Shown one piece after another: positions 9,764 to 19,866 of a stretch of DNA of 40,604 bases. The notes beneath the pieces are model-generated. The model was given only the letters and a program-made list of their open reading frames with translations, was not told where the DNA came from and did no database searches. This DNA comes from an uncultured Gammaproteobacteria bacterium (GTDB taxonomy: Bacteria > Pseudomonadota > Gammaproteobacteria > PS1 > Pseudothioglobaceae). Where the stretch lies: assembly GCA_937896195.1 (NCBI GenBank), contig CALBNC010000085.1, positions 1 to 40,604 of the forward strand, given 5' to 3'. A program made the position numbers and the translations under genes. The number at the start of each line of letters is the position of its first letter. Positions within the stretch are counted from its first letter, which is position 1.

Positions 9764-10494
9764 CCAATCAAATCGACTTATCAGTTGAGTGCTTTGCTTT
9801 TGATTCAATTGCTAGTACGAATAACTATTTGTCGGCTTTAGTATTTTCTGATACAACTCAAATTTGTATTGCTAACGAGCAAACTCAAGGCAAAGGTCAG
9901 TATGATCGTGCTTGGCTAAGTCAAAAAGATGCAAGCATCTTATTGTCTATTCGTTATGTCTTCAGAGCAGACCTTTCCTTAAACGGGCTAAGTTTGGTGA
10001 TCGGACTTGCAATTGCTGGTGCACTAGAAGAGCTCGGTATTAAGCAGATAAAACTTAAGTGGCCAAATGATGTATTTTTTGATAATAAGAAGTTGGCAGG
10101 TATCTTAATTGAGAATTCAGTTCAAGGTGAATATCAATCAGTTGTGATAGGCCTTGGTTTAAATTATGATTTAAATCAAAAGTTTGAGTGTCAATCGCCT
10201 TGGGTAGATTTGGCAAGTATTATTCCAAAACTGCCCGCTATTGAGAATTTAGCCGCTTTATTGATTAATCATATTTTAAAAAACTGTCAATTATTTGAAT
10301 CTCATGATCTTTCTTATTTTATTCAGTCGTGGGAGCAAGTAGATTATTTAAAAAATACTCGCGTAAAGTTGGACATTAATAATCAAACATTTGCCGGGAT
10401 AGTCAGAGGTATAAATTCTCAAGGAATGCTTATGGTGGAAGTGAATGGCCAGTTGATCGAAGTCTGTAGCTCTAAACAAATCCGACTTATTTAG
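9712..10494 (+). CDS. birA: Biotin--[acetyl-CoA-carboxylase] ligase, without DNA-binding domain
   Basis: Up to 260 residues. The ligase core contains the biotinyl-AMP motif GKGQYDRAW (E. coli GRGRRGRKW) and [19 protein letters not shown], followed by a small C-terminal SH3-like domain at about 215-260. It attaches biotin to the carboxyl carrier protein of acetyl-CoA carboxylase. The N-terminal helix-turn-helix of E. coli BirA is absent, so it should not repress biotin genes. The start is uncertain: GTG at 9712 or GTG at 9742, both inside dgkA and without a strong ribosome binding site. Confidence 0.9.
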   Translation: MAISYVASCYVANYSNLANQIDLSVECFAFDSIASTNNYLSALVFSDTTQICIANEQTQGKGQYDRAWLSQKDASILLSIRYVFRADLSLNGLSLVIGLAIAGALEELGIKQIKLKWPNDVFFDNKKLAGILIENSVQGEYQSVVIGLGLNYDLNQKFECQSPWVDLASIIPKLPAIENLAALLINHILKNCQLFESHDLSYFIQSWEQVDYLKNTRVKLDINNQTFAGIVRGINSQGMLMVEVNGQLIEVCSSKQIRLI

Positions 10495-10537
10495 GGTAAG
10501 ATATCTAGTAGAAAATAAATCATTCTATCATGTCATT

Positions 10538-11263
10538 ATGCGCCTCACTGTTACCAATATTTCTAAAAAATACGCCCGACGTAAAGTGGTTTCCGATGTT
10601 TCGTTCGAGGTTAAACTAGGTGAAATTGTGGGCTTATTAGGCCCTAATGGTGCAGGCAAGACGACGTGTTTTTATATTGCATGTGGTCTAGTTCGAGCTG
10701 ATAAAGGCGAGGTTTTTATTAACAATGTTAAAGTTAGTGAAATGCCTATGCATAAGCGCGCCAAACTAGGCCTAGGGTACTTACCACAAGAGCCATCTAT
10801 TTTTCGAAAACTTTCAGTTGAGGATAATATTTCAGCTGTACTAGAATTTAATACCACCCTAAACAAGGCGCAAAGAAAATATCGGTTGGACGAATTATTG
10901 TCTGAGTTTAATATTGAGCATATTCGCCATATTAATGGGTTAAGTCTGTCAGGCGGAGAAAGGCGTCGAGTTGAAATCGCTAGGGCGTTAGCAATGGATC
11001 CAAAATTCGTTTTATTGGACGAGCCATTTGCAGGCGTGGATCCAATTTCTGTGGGCGATATTCAGCAAATTATTTTTCATTTAAGAGATAAAGGCATTGG
11101 CGTGTTAATTACAGATCATAATTATCGTGAGATGCTTGATACTTGCGACCATTCTTATGTTTTGCATGCGGGTAGCATTATCGCTAAGGGCGATAAACAA
11201 ACTATTCTTAATAATGCAGAAGTTAAAAAAGTCTATTTAGGTGAGTCTAATGACGCCCATTAA
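10538..11263 (+). CDS. lptB: LPS export ABC transporter ATP-binding protein LptB
   Basis: 241 residues, same length as E. coli LptB. Walker A is GPNGAGKT, the Q-loop is in [12 protein letters not shown], the signature is LSGGERRR, and Walker B is [13 protein letters not shown] followed by ITDHN. These match LptB more closely than generic ABC ATPases. It powers LptFG to extract lipopolysaccharide from the inner membrane. The usual neighbours lptA/lptC and rpoN are missing here; instead it overlaps tsaD. Confidence 0.93.
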   Translation: MRLTVTNISKKYARRKVVSDVSFEVKLGEIVGLLGPNGAGKTTCFYIACGLVRADKGEVFINNVKVSEMPMHKRAKLGLGYLPQEPSIFRKLSVEDNISAVLEFNTTLNKAQRKYRLDELLSEFNIEHIRHINGLSLSGGERRRVEIARALAMDPKFVLLDEPFAGVDPISVGDIQQIIFHLRDKGIGVLITDHNYREMLDTCDHSYVLHAGSIIAKGDKQTILNNAEVKKVYLGESNDAH

Positions 11264-12275
11264 GCCTTTCATTACTCTGGGTGTTGAAAGCTCATGCGAT
11301 GAAACAGGTATTGGTTTGTACCATAGCGAGAAAGGCCTTATCGGTCATCAGCTATTTTCCCAAGTAGAAATCCACAGTGAATATGGCGGGGTCGTTCCTG
11401 AGCTAGCATCTCGAGACCATATTCAACGGGCCTTGCCATTAATTAAAGCAGTACTTGCTGATGCACATCTGACACTAAGGGACATTAGCGGTATAGCGTA
11501 TACAGCTGGCCCTGGTTTAGCGGGTGCCTTGCTTGTGGGTAGTGCCGTGGCAAAATCATTAGCCTGGAGTCTTAAAATTCCTTCACTTGGTGTGCACCAT
11601 ATGGAGGGGCATTTATTGGCACCCTTATTAGAAAAAGAAGTGCCTAGCTTTCCTTTTGTGGCTTTATTGGTGTCTGGTGGACATACGATGTTGATCGATG
11701 TTAAGGCTATTGGTGAATATGAGATTTTAGGGGAGTCTCTTGATGATGCAGTCGGTGAAGCTTTTGATAAAACAGCCAAGATTTTAGGCCTTGGATATCC
11801 AGGTGGCCCAGCTTTAGCACAGCTTGCCCAACAAGGAAGCCCAGATGCTTTTAAATTTCCAAGGCCAATGATTGATCGTCCAGGGCTAGACTTTAGCTTT
11901 AGTGGTTTAAAGACATTTGCGCGCAATACGTTTGCCAAGCATCCTGGCCAAAAAGCCGACATTGCTAAAGCTTTCGAAGTAGCAGCAACTTCTACATTAA
12001 TGATTAAATGTCGTCGCGCTTTGGAACAAACAAAAAGAACAACCTTGGTGGTGGCAGGCGGAGTAAGTGCCAACCTATCGTTGCGCCAAGAACTAGACGC
12101 AATGGGCTTAAAGCATGGGGCTCAAGTGTTTTATCCTCGTCAAGAATTTTGTACGGATAATGGTGCCATGATTGCCTTAGCGGGCCATTTTCGTTTAAGC
12201 AAAGGACAATCGACGGCCAGTGGAGAAATCGCTATTCAGCCTAGATGGAGTTTAGAAGAGCTGGAGCCAGTATGA
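11250..12275 (+). CDS. tsaD: tRNA N6-adenosine threonylcarbamoyltransferase TsaD
   Basis: 341 residues, typical length. [12 protein letters not shown] at the N-terminus, the metal-binding HHMEGH, the phosphate loop SGGHT and [10 protein letters not shown] are all family hallmarks of this ASKHA-fold protein. With TsaB, TsaC and TsaE it makes t6A37 in tRNAs that read ANN codons. The ATG at 11250 is preferred over GTG at 11241 because AGGTGA (11239-11244) gives correct spacing. It overlaps lptB by 14 bases and comM by 4. Confidence 0.96.
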   Translation: MTPIKPFITLGVESSCDETGIGLYHSEKGLIGHQLFSQVEIHSEYGGVVPELASRDHIQRALPLIKAVLADAHLTLRDISGIAYTAGPGLAGALLVGSAVAKSLAWSLKIPSLGVHHMEGHLLAPLLEKEVPSFPFVALLVSGGHTMLIDVKAIGEYEILGESLDDAVGEAFDKTAKILGLGYPGGPALAQLAQQGSPDAFKFPRPMIDRPGLDFSFSGLKTFARNTFAKHPGQKADIAKAFEVAATSTLMIKCRRALEQTKRTTLVVAGGVSANLSLRQELDAMGLKHGAQVFYPRQEFCTDNGAMIALAGHFRLSKGQSTASGEIAIQPRWSLEELEPV

Positions 12276-13777
12276 GTCAACTAGCTAAAGTTTTTACCCG
12301 TGCTTCGACAGGGCTTGATGCGCCAGTAGTTACAATTGAAGTGCATATTTCTGGAGGACTACCTGGGTTTTCTATTGTGGGCTTGCCGGAAGGTGCCGTT
12401 AAAGAAAGTAAAGATCGAGTTCGCTCAGCACTAATCAATTCAAACTTTAAGCTACCCAGAGGGCGTATTACTGTCAGTTTGGCGCCGGCCAATCTTCCTA
12501 AGCGAGGTGGGCGCTATGATTTACCAATCGCATTGGGCGTATTATTGGCATCTGGACAAATTAAACCCAGCGTTGATGTGAGTCAGTTTGAATTTTATGG
12601 AGAATTAGGGTTAGACGGTCTATTGCATACGACAGAGGGTTTGTTGCCAGCTATTATTGAAGCGAATAATGCGAAGCATAATATTGTTATTCCTATTGAT
12701 GACTTTGAACAATGCGCTTTAGTGGAGCAGGCAAAAATATTTCCAGCGAGGCATTTATTGCAAGTGTGTGAGTTTTTATCTGGCATTGGTGAGCCTGAAA
12801 ATTATCCAATCAGTGTTGATCATCAAGTAACTTATACTAAGGATTATTCACAAGTTAAAGGGCAATATCAGGCTAAGAGAGCATTAGAGGTTGCTGCTAG
12901 TGGAGGGCATAATATTTTATTGCGCGGCACGCCAGGCTCTGGAAAAACTATGTTGGCAGAAAGACTCCCCTCGATTATGCCACCTTTAAGCTGTGAAAAG
13001 GCCCTGCAAAAGGCGTCCATTTATTCCGTTGCTGGAAAGATGTTAGACAATACTCAAATGTATATTCGAGCTTTTCGATCTCCTCACCACTCATCCTCAG
13101 CAGTGTCACTGGTGGGTGGTGGATCTATTCCTAAGCCGGGCGAAATTTCCCTAGCACATGAAGGCGTGTTATTTTTAGATGAACTACCTGAATTTCCTCG
13201 TCACGTTTTAGAAACCTTAAGACAGCCTTTGGAGAGTGGTGAAGTGCACGTTTCTCGTGCACAACAACAGGTAACTTTTCCGGCAAATTTTCAATTGATC
13301 GCAGCTATGAATCCATGTCCATGCGGTTATTTTGGAGATGGAACGAGTAAGTGTCATTGCACAGAAGATCAAATTAGTAAATACCATGTTAAGATTTCTG
13401 GCCCATTATTAGATCGTATCGACATGGTCTTAGAGGTTCCACCACTACCAAAAGAGGTAATGTTGAGTCAAAAAAACGAACAGATAGAAAACAGCGAAAC
13501 TATCAGAGCGCGTGTATTAGATTGCTATAATATACAGATAAATAGACAAGGCAAATTAAATGATCGTCTTAACCCTGATGAGGTTGATGACTTGATTGTT
13601 TTAAACAAAGATAACAGGCAATTGTTAGAGAGTGTGATTGACAAACTACATCTTTCTGCAAGAGCTTATCATCGAATTTTAAAAGTAGCTAGAACCATTG
13701 CAGATTTAGACCACGCTCAAGCAGTTGAGCGGCGTCATTTGATTGAAGCAATTGGATATCGGCGACATAATGGATAG
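12272..13777 (+). CDS. comM: YifB-family AAA+ ATPase ComM
   Basis: 501 residues (E. coli 506). N-terminal ChlI-like domain (about 1-175) contains [17 protein letters not shown], central Mg-chelatase AAA+ domain has Walker A GTPGSGKT and Walker [10 protein letters not shown], and the [10 protein letters not shown] insert carries conserved cysteines. The C-terminal Mg_chelatase_C domain follows. In Vibrio ComM is a hexameric helicase that promotes branch migration during natural transformation. The frame is open to 12245, but the ATG at 12272 forms a classic ATGA overlap with the tsaD stop and matches the family start. No other competence gene lies in the window. Confidence 0.93.
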   Translation: MSQLAKVFTRASTGLDAPVVTIEVHISGGLPGFSIVGLPEGAVKESKDRVRSALINSNFKLPRGRITVSLAPANLPKRGGRYDLPIALGVLLASGQIKPSVDVSQFEFYGELGLDGLLHTTEGLLPAIIEANNAKHNIVIPIDDFEQCALVEQAKIFPARHLLQVCEFLSGIGEPENYPISVDHQVTYTKDYSQVKGQYQAKRALEVAASGGHNILLRGTPGSGKTMLAERLPSIMPPLSCEKALQKASIYSVAGKMLDNTQMYIRAFRSPHHSSSAVSLVGGGSIPKPGEISLAHEGVLFLDELPEFPRHVLETLRQPLESGEVHVSRAQQQVTFPANFQLIAAMNPCPCGYFGDGTSKCHCTEDQISKYHVKISGPLLDRIDMVLEVPPLPKEVMLSQKNEQIENSETIRARVLDCYNIQINRQGKLNDRLNPDEVDDLIVLNKDNRQLLESVIDKLHLSARAYHRILKVARTIADLDHAQAVERRHLIEAIGYRRHNG

Positions 13778-14516
13778 AAAAATGGTAATTATTCCCGCAA
13801 TTGATTTAAAAGATGGGCAATGTGTTCGCTTAAGACAAGGGTTGATGGACGACACGACTGTGTTTTCAGACAACCCTGTTGAAATGGCTGCTCAATGGGT
13901 TAATCAAGGTGCAAAACGCCTGCATTTAGTAGATCTAAATGGTGCCTTTGAGGGCAAACCTATTAACGCTACCAGTGTGACTCAAATCACCAAAGAGTTT
14001 CCAAATCTACCAGTGCAAATTGGTGGCGGAATTCGTAATATGCAAATTGCAAATACTTATATTGAAGCGGGCATTAGCTATTTAATAATAGGCACTATGG
14101 CTGTTACTCATCCTGAATTTGTCTCTGAATTGTGTCGTGAATTTCCTGGAAAAGTCATTGTAGGTTTAGATGCTAACAATGGTTTAGTAGCAACTGAAGG
14201 CTGGGCTAAGCAAACAGATTTACATGTGGTTGAGTTGTCAAAAAAATTCGAACAGGATGGTGTTAGCTCTATTGTCTATACCGATATTGCACGTGACGGC
14301 ATGATGCAAGGTGTTAATGTTGAGGCGACTGCCGACTTAGCTAAGCAAACATCGATTGATATTATTGCCTCTGGCGGTATCACTAATATGGATGATATTA
14401 GCAATTTACTAGTAGAGGCGCATCACGGTATTAGTGGTGCTATTACGGGTCGTGCTATTTATGAAGGCACGCTCGATTTTGCCAAAGCGCAGCTTTTGTG
14501 TGACCAAAAAAGCTAA
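13770..14516 (+). CDS. hisA: Phosphoribosyl-ProFAR isomerase HisA
   Basis: 248 residues with a TIM-barrel sequence. Catalytic acidic residues lie in IPAIDLKDG and [12 protein letters not shown], and phosphate-binding loops are IGGGIRN and ASGGITN. It catalyses the Amadori isomerisation, step four of histidine synthesis. I chose ATG at 13770, which overlaps the comM stop by 8 bases; ATG at 13782 (MVIIPAID) matches the E. coli N-terminus and is equally possible. The usual neighbours hisB, hisH and hisF are absent. Confidence 0.95.
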   Translation: MDRKMVIIPAIDLKDGQCVRLRQGLMDDTTVFSDNPVEMAAQWVNQGAKRLHLVDLNGAFEGKPINATSVTQITKEFPNLPVQIGGGIRNMQIANTYIEAGISYLIIGTMAVTHPEFVSELCREFPGKVIVGLDANNGLVATEGWAKQTDLHVVELSKKFEQDGVSSIVYTDIARDGMMQGVNVEATADLAKQTSIDIIASGGITNMDDISNLLVEAHHGISGAITGRAIYEGTLDFAKAQLLCDQKS

Positions 14517-14812
14517 TGTATATTGAAGTTGCCTATGCACTAGAAGATAAGCAAACATTGCTTAACTTAGAGGTTGGTACCGATACAACACTCAAACAAG
14601 CGATTGAATTGTCAGGCATGTTGGAGCTTTATCCTCAAATAAATTTACTTCAAGATAAGACTGGTATTTTTGGGAAAATTGCTAAATTAGATACCATTTT
14701 GCGCGAAAAAGACCGAGTTGAAATATATAGACCGTTAATTGCTGATCCTAAAGAAGTGCGTAAAGAGCGTGCAGCCCAGGGTAAGAAAATGCGTAGTGGT
14801 AAAAAATCCTAA
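14516..14812 (+). CDS. RnfH-family (UPF0125) ubiquitin-like protein
   Basis: 98 residues. The sequence [20 protein letters not shown] followed by IGIFGK-like and VEIYRPL(I/T)ADPKEVRK segments is diagnostic of the RnfH/UPF0125 family, which has a beta-grasp fold. Its role is not established; it is named after association with rnf genes in some bacteria and often sits beside the toxin-like RatA or smpB. Neither is here. The basic tail (KERAAQGKKMRSGKKS) is usual. Start and hisA stop overlap by one base (TAATG). Confidence 0.88.
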   Translation: MYIEVAYALEDKQTLLNLEVGTDTTLKQAIELSGMLELYPQINLLQDKTGIFGKIAKLDTILREKDRVEIYRPLIADPKEVRKERAAQGKKMRSGKKS

Positions 14813-14850
14813 TTTTTGGTAAAATAGTGCTTTAATCTAAATAAAAGTAA

Positions 14851-15699
14851 ATGAACGAAGACCAACCTCCGTCGACACAGTCTTTTCTACAAAGACTAAA
14901 CAAGAAATTTTTTCACGCACCTCTTACTTCAAGCGATGAGCTTTTACAAGCTCTAAAAGAAGCTGAAGAAAGCCATACTATTGATTCCCATAGTCGCAGT
15001 ATTATCGAAGGTACGATGCAGCTGGAAAATATGGAAGTGCGTGATGTCATGGTGCCAAAATCAAAAATGGTAACCATTGAGCACAACTCCGATACCAAAG
15101 AGCTGCTTGCTATTATGATCAAGTCAGCCCACTCTCGCTTTCCAATTATTGATTCAAAGAGCCACAAAATTCAAGGCGTCATTTTAGCCAAAGACTTGTT
15201 AAGCTATTTAGCAGGCGATAAGCGCAGTGAGTTTAACTATAAAGAATATTTACGTAGTGCGATCTTGGTGCCTGAAAGTAAAACTTTAGGCGCTTTACTG
15301 AGAATTTTTCAGCAAAAGAAATCACACATGGCTATTGTTATGGATGAGTACGGCGAAATCGCAGGTTTGGTAACACTAGAAGATGTACTAGAGCAAATTG
15401 TTGGTGAAATTGAAGATGAGCATGATTTAGAAGAAGACAATATTATCGATTTTGGTGATGGGCGCTTTTTATTAAAAGCCAATACGCCTATCGAAGAGTT
15501 CGAAGAGTTTTTTGAAGTTCAACTAACGGCCGAAGACATTGATACAGTTGCCGGTGTTGTTATTGCAGGATTCACTCGTTTGCCTGAGCAAATGGATGAA
15601 ATCAGTTTACAAGGCTTTAAATTTAAAGTGTTAAAGACCGATTCTCGCCGCATTCATTTGCTTGAAGTGGAGCGTCTAACCGTTCAAAGTAAGGACTAA
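14851..15699 (+). CDS. CorC/HlyC-type CBS-domain protein
   Basis: 282 residues, similar to E. coli YbeX/CorC (292). Residues ~60-180 are a CBS pair (starting near MEVRDVMVPKSKMV, with HSRFPII and MDEYGEIAGLVTLEDVLEQIVGEIEDEHD), and ~195-278 form the CorC_HlyC domain. There are no membrane segments, so it is the soluble type. The family is linked to magnesium or cobalt tolerance; direct transport is unlikely. In E. coli the gene lies in ybeZ-ybeY-ybeX-lnt, but none of these neighbours is present. It overlaps the next gene by one base. Confidence 0.88.
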   Translation: MNEDQPPSTQSFLQRLNKKFFHAPLTSSDELLQALKEAEESHTIDSHSRSIIEGTMQLENMEVRDVMVPKSKMVTIEHNSDTKELLAIMIKSAHSRFPIIDSKSHKIQGVILAKDLLSYLAGDKRSEFNYKEYLRSAILVPESKTLGALLRIFQQKKSHMAIVMDEYGEIAGLVTLEDVLEQIVGEIEDEHDLEEDNIIDFGDGRFLLKANTPIEEFEEFFEVQLTAEDIDTVAGVVIAGFTRLPEQMDEISLQGFKFKVLKTDSRRIHLLEVERLTVQSKD

Positions 15700-16523
15700 T
15701 GGATATTCTTGTTAGTGTATTTTTAATGGGCTTGCTGGGCGGTGTACACTGTCTGGGTATGTGCGGTGGCGTGGTTGCCATGCTTACAGCTGGGCTTGAT
15801 CCAGAAACCAGATCAAATCCCAAAAAAGTTGCCCTTTTTCATCTTAACTATAATATTGGTCGAATTCTAAGTTACATCCTAATGGGTCTTGTATTTGGTA
15901 TGTTGGGTGCTATATTGTCGCAAACATTGCAAATGAACCTGTTTGATAAGGCGCTAAGAATTTTCTCAGGTGTCTTGATGATTATGGTCGGTTTATATAT
16001 TGCAAACTGGTCATCAGGCATTCAAATTCTAGAAAAGATAGGCGCTAAATTTTGGGCGATTCTACAGCCATTTTCTAAGCGATTTTTGCCTATTAAAGAT
16101 TTAAAAGGCGCTTTTTTTACAGGCCTGTTATGGGGCGGAATCCCTTGCGGTTTAGTTTATAGCGCCTTAAGTTTTGCCATTGTATCTGGCTCAGCTGCTC
16201 AAGGTGGTTTGATTATGCTAGCCTTTGGTTTGGGCACATTACCGAGCTTATTAATAATGGCCAGTTTATCTACCCAATTAACGCATTGGATTAAAAAACC
16301 ATGGGTAAGAAAAACTTCAGGGTTGTTCATTATTGGCTTGGGTATCGCTGCTTTATGGATGCCGATAAATTCTATGATTAATACAAATCTACATGGGCAT
16401 AATAATTCTAGCCAATATATAATAAAATCAAAAGACCATATGAATGCTCTTATGCCTAATATGCATAAGCCAAAAAGCATTAATACATTTGAAAAACCAA
16501 CTGATTTAGACTACCTGACCTAG
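15699..16523 (+). CDS. TauE/SafE-like (UreH/DsbD_2-type) membrane protein with metal-binding-like tail
   Basis: 274 residues with about six membrane segments. The N-terminal motif GGVHCLGMCGG and the mid-protein WGGIPCGLVYSAL are typical of the small UreH/TauE/SafE-like proteins found in many Gammaproteobacteria, often beside ccoNOPQ-ccoGHIS. That link suggests metal handling, probably copper, but function is not settled. Residues ~228-274 leave the membrane and are rich in His, Met and Asn (HGHNN, HMNALMPNMHK). No cytochrome oxidase genes are nearby. It overlaps the corC-like stop by one base. Confidence 0.8.
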   Translation: MDILVSVFLMGLLGGVHCLGMCGGVVAMLTAGLDPETRSNPKKVALFHLNYNIGRILSYILMGLVFGMLGAILSQTLQMNLFDKALRIFSGVLMIMVGLYIANWSSGIQILEKIGAKFWAILQPFSKRFLPIKDLKGAFFTGLLWGGIPCGLVYSALSFAIVSGSAAQGGLIMLAFGLGTLPSLLIMASLSTQLTHWIKKPWVRKTSGLFIIGLGIAALWMPINSMINTNLHGHNNSSQYIIKSKDHMNALMPNMHKPKSINTFEKPTDLDYLT

Positions 16524-16526
16524 CCC

Positions 16527-17846
16527 ATGATATCGTTAGAACAAACAGCACAACAAGTCATTCAAGCGCTCAAGCGTCATAAGGTGAGTGACTATGAAAT
16601 TTCTTTAAGCGCAAGTTCCGGTGTTTCTACTGCAGTGCGTTTGGGTAAAGTTGAAACCTTAGAGTATCATCTTGATAAATCACTCGATATTAATGTTTAT
16701 TTGGGCCAAGCTAAGGGTCATACTTCAAGTGTTGATCTCAGTGAGGGTGGCATTCTAAAAGCTGTTGAATCTGCTTGTCTTATTGCAAAATATACTCAGA
16801 ACGATCCATTTAGTGGTTTAGCACCAAAAGAACTAATGGCCTTTGATGTGCCCGACTTAGACATGTACCACCCTTGGGAATTAGATCCTAGCCATAGCAT
16901 TGATTTAGCCACTCGTTGCGAAGCGCAAGCACTAGATCATAGCGGTATTGATAATTCTGATGGTGCTGAGGTGTCTAGTTATCAAGGCGAGGGTTTATAT
17001 GCAAATTCTAATGGCATGATGAGCGTGCAAAAGGGCGCCAGACATTCACTTAATTGTAGCGTTATTGCCAAGCAAAATAAAGATATGCAGACGGCTTATG
17101 AATACACAGTGGCTTTGGATGCACAAGACTTACAAGCACCAGAATGGGTGGGAGATCGTGTTGCAAAACTTGCTATCGGCAAGCTAGGCGCTAGATCTTT
17201 AGCATCGCAAAAATGTCCAGTGATATTTTCACCAAGAGTTTCAAGCGGCCTTTTTTCACAGTTAATCGGTGCATTGAGCGGCGCGAGCCAGTATAAAAAA
17301 GCTACTTTTTTATTAGACAGTATTGATAAACTAATTTTGCCTGAAAGTCTTTCTATCCTAGAAAAACCATTTTCTAAAAAAACTATCGGTGCCAAAGCTT
17401 TTGACCGTGATGGCGTCTTAAAGCGCCAGCAATATTTTGTTGAAAATGGCCAAGTTAAAAGCTATGTGCTTAGTCAATATTCGGCTAATCAGCTGGGTCT
17501 AAAAACAACAGCTAATGCTGGCGGTGTTAATAATTTAATTATTGAGCATCAGTTTACTGGCGACTTGGATGACATGATCAAACTCATGGGTAAAGGTTTG
17601 GTGGTAACAGAGCTTATGGGTCAAGGTGTCAATGGCACGACGGGTGATTACTCTCGCGGGGCAACAGGTTTTTGGGTTGAAAATGGTGAAATTCAATACC
17701 CAGTATCCGGCATTACCATTGCGGGAAATCTAAAAGACATGTTGTTGGGTATTGAGCACGTGGGTACAGATGTTGACTATCGTGGCAATATCAAAGTCGG
17801 ATCTGTATTGATTAATCAAATGATAATAGCTGGGGACACCGAGTGA
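16527..17846 (+). CDS. pmbA: Metalloprotease-complex subunit PmbA/TldE
   Basis: 439 residues, the family length (E. coli 450). It contains the segments GVSTAVRLGKVETLEYHLD, LYANSNGM and GVNGTTGDYSRGATGFWVENGEI, characteristic of PmbA. The HExxxH zinc motif belongs to TldD, the partner protease subunit; as expected it is absent here. TldD-PmbA is known for CcdA antitoxin turnover and peptide maturation such as microcin B17. tldD is not in the window. The gene begins 3 bases after the membrane protein and overlaps the next gene by 4. Confidence 0.95.
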   Translation: MISLEQTAQQVIQALKRHKVSDYEISLSASSGVSTAVRLGKVETLEYHLDKSLDINVYLGQAKGHTSSVDLSEGGILKAVESACLIAKYTQNDPFSGLAPKELMAFDVPDLDMYHPWELDPSHSIDLATRCEAQALDHSGIDNSDGAEVSSYQGEGLYANSNGMMSVQKGARHSLNCSVIAKQNKDMQTAYEYTVALDAQDLQAPEWVGDRVAKLAIGKLGARSLASQKCPVIFSPRVSSGLFSQLIGALSGASQYKKATFLLDSIDKLILPESLSILEKPFSKKTIGAKAFDRDGVLKRQQYFVENGQVKSYVLSQYSANQLGLKTTANAGGVNNLIIEHQFTGDLDDMIKLMGKGLVVTELMGQGVNGTTGDYSRGATGFWVENGEIQYPVSGITIAGNLKDMLLGIEHVGTDVDYRGNIKVGSVLINQMIIAGDTE

Positions 17847-18994
17847 CATACGACATTGTCATTGTTGGTGGTGGCATGGCAGGTCAAGCCTTTGCTTTAT
17901 CGATGGCAAAAACAGATTATAAAATTGCTATTATTGAGCCTAATAGTCCAAACCCAACATTAAATAAAGACTTCCATTCGCGTGTAAGCGCAATCACTCC
18001 AAGCTCTGAGCAATTGTTAAAAGACATTAATGCTTGGGATTTAATTAAACGCAAACATGCTTTTTCTCATACCCAAGTGTGGGATCAAAACTCACATGGA
18101 GCGCTAGATTTTCATGCTCATGACGAAAACTTGCCTCATTTAGGCCATATTATTGAGAATGATGCTATTCAGTCAGCATTGTTTGAGGCTTTGGAAAAAA
18201 CCGATGTTGAGTTTGTTAGTGCCAAGTTAGAGAGTATTGAAAAAACGACAGCAGGATATCAGCTTCAGTTAAATAATAAACAAGCACTAGATTGCCAGCT
18301 GCTTATTGGAGCAGATGGCGCTCGATCTAACATTCGCAGTTTGGCCAATATTGGTTTTAGTGAAAATAATTATCAGCAAAAAGCCATTATTTGCAATGTT
18401 AAATCAACACAAAGTTTTAATAGCACAACTTGGCAGCGATTCTTATCAGATAGTATCGTAGCACTCTTGCCATTAGGCGAAAACCAAGCTTCCATAGTTT
18501 GGTCAGCAGATAACGATTTAGCCGATGAATTAATGACACTAGATAAGCCAGCATTCGCTAAGCGATTATCAGCAGCAGTGGAATATCGTTTTGGAGAGTT
18601 TAAAGTGCTTAGCGATATGCAGGCCTTCCCACTGATTGAACGAAGCGCTAACGAGTATGTCAAAGAAAACTTGGCACTCATTGGTGATGCAGCGCATAAT
18701 ATTCATCCTCTTGCTGGTCAAGGTATTAATCTTGGTTTTTCAGATGTTAGAGAATTATCAAAACAATTAGAAGATAATAATAAGAATTTAGGCGATTATT
18801 TAACATTAAGAAAGTACGCGAGAGCACGCAGATTAGATAATGAGCTAATGGCCAAAACCATGACGGGTCTAAACTGGATTTACAAAGAAAACAACGAACC
18901 ACTAAGGTGGCTACGAGGTTTTGGCATGAATGTTATTAATGAAAACCCTATGCTTAAATCATTCTTACAAAAACACGCACTGGGTAATTCTTAG
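17843..18994 (+). CDS. UbiH/UbiF/UbiI-family FAD-dependent hydroxylase
   Basis: 383 residues. N-terminal FAD-binding Rossmann motif GGGMAGQAFALSMA, middle motif GADGARSNIR and the family signature GDAAHNIHPLAGQGINLGFSD. These place it in the aromatic-ring hydroxylases of ubiquinone synthesis, which add oxygen at C1, C5 or C6 of the quinone ring. I cannot tell UbiH, UbiF and UbiI apart by eye. The GTG start forms a GTGA overlap with the pmbA stop. Its stop overlaps the stop of the convergent ygfA by three bases (18992-18994 against 18991-18993). Confidence 0.9.
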   Translation: MTYDIVIVGGGMAGQAFALSMAKTDYKIAIIEPNSPNPTLNKDFHSRVSAITPSSEQLLKDINAWDLIKRKHAFSHTQVWDQNSHGALDFHAHDENLPHLGHIIENDAIQSALFEALEKTDVEFVSAKLESIEKTTAGYQLQLNNKQALDCQLLIGADGARSNIRSLANIGFSENNYQQKAIICNVKSTQSFNSTTWQRFLSDSIVALLPLGENQASIVWSADNDLADELMTLDKPAFAKRLSAAVEYRFGEFKVLSDMQAFPLIERSANEYVKENLALIGDAAHNIHPLAGQGINLGFSDVRELSKQLEDNNKNLGDYLTLRKYARARRLDNELMAKTMTGLNWIYKENNEPLRWLRGFGMNVINENPMLKSFLQKHALGNS

Positions 18995-19542
18995 AGAATC
19001 TGACTAGGGGTGATAATGGCGTCCAGTGGCACATCCCAATCTTGCACATCTAGCTTTTCTACTTGCTGACAGTCAAAAGCTAGGCCGATAAGCATAGGTT
19101 TTTTAACCATTTTTTGTTCTTTTTTAAAGGCTAGTGTGCGATCGTAATATCCACCACCCATGCCAATACGATTTTTGTTTTTATCAAAGCCCACTAGCGG
19201 CATAAACAAGATATCGAGTTGCTCTGCACTGATAACTTCGGTAGAAACCGGCTCTAGGATGCCATATTGATTATTTCTGAAATTTTCACCAATCTTTGCA
19301 AAGTTAAGACTTTTATCGTCTAATACCGGTAAATAAGTGCTAATTTCTTGATTTTTAAGGAATTCTTGTAGGTATTTAGTGTCAATTTCTCCATTATTAG
19401 GTAAATAAATGGCAATTTTTTGACCATTCGTAAAATTTGCGATATTTTGAGCTTGAGATAATAATTGTTTGGCAAATTTGAGGCGATCGGATGAATCAAT
19501 GTTGAGTCTTTTTTGTCGAAGAAGTTGGCGAAGTGCTTTCAT
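18991..19542 (-). CDS. ygfA: 5-formyltetrahydrofolate cyclo-ligase
   Basis: 183 residues, usual length. The N-terminal basic segment MKALRQLLRQKR, the substrate pocket region YLPNNGEIDT and the phosphate-binding loop GMGGGYYDRTLA are diagnostic. The enzyme uses ATP to convert 5-formyl-THF to 5,10-methenyl-THF, removing an inhibitory folate. In E. coli ygfA is cotranscribed downstream of 6S RNA and is linked to persister formation. The same arrangement holds here: the 6S RNA gene ends about 30 bases upstream. Confidence 0.94.
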   Translation of the reverse strand: MKALRQLLRQKRLNIDSSDRLKFAKQLLSQAQNIANFTNGQKIAIYLPNNGEIDTKYLQEFLKNQEISTYLPVLDDKSLNFAKIGENFRNNQYGILEPVSTEVISAEQLDILFMPLVGFDKNKNRIGMGGGYYDRTLAFKKEQKMVKKPMLIGLAFDCQQVEKLDVQDWDVPLDAIITPSQIL

Positions 19543-19571
19543 ATTTGCATTATAGCCGAAGAAGTTAAAAT

Positions 19572-19743
19572 CTATTGTGTCGTGAGACCTAAACCTGAAC
19601 CAGTAAGGTTCAAGGCGGAAATTCGAAGATTACCGCAGGCTTCCCACTTCAAGGCGGGCTTGCACAATAATAATCTATCTCATATCCTTAGTTATTAATT
19701 TATCGGCTCAGGGGAATAAGGCCAACCACGAACACAATAGACA
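19572..19743 (-). ncRNA. ssrS: 6S RNA
   Basis: This lies in the 324-base gap between ygfA and the thioredoxin-like gene. On the minus strand the 5' arm CTATTGTGTTCGTG (19740-19727) pairs with the 3' arm CACGACACAATAG (19584-19572) with one bulge, forming the terminal stem. The 5' half has CCCCTGAGCCGATA, identical to a conserved stretch of E. coli 6S RNA. The 3' half has the hairpin CCTTGAACC/GGTTCAGG (19615-19594), also as in E. coli. The length is about 170 nt. 6S RNA mimics an open promoter and holds sigma-70 RNA polymerase in stationary phase. Exact ends are inferred. Confidence 0.93.
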
Positions 19744-19749
19744 CTTATT

Positions 19750-19778
19750 ATTATCACCTGTTGCGTTTCATATATCAA
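19750..19778 (-). promoter_or_regulatory. Sigma-70 promoter of 6S RNA
   Basis: On the minus strand TTGATA (19778-19773), a 17-base spacer and GATAAT (19755-19750) predict initiation near 19743, directly at the start of the 6S terminal stem. Both boxes match consensus at 5 of 6 positions. Confidence 0.75.
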
Positions 19779-19866
19779 ACTTTTTTGTACTAATAAAGCC
19801 GTATACTTAATATTAACAGGTGTAATATTAACCAGTTGAGTCTTAATTAAAGAGTAGAGGTTGTGA

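Noticed and set aside
11423..12073. Open minus-strand frame of 216 codons
   Set aside because: Lies fully inside tsaD, which has all family motifs; the antisense product has no recognisable features and no ribosome binding site.
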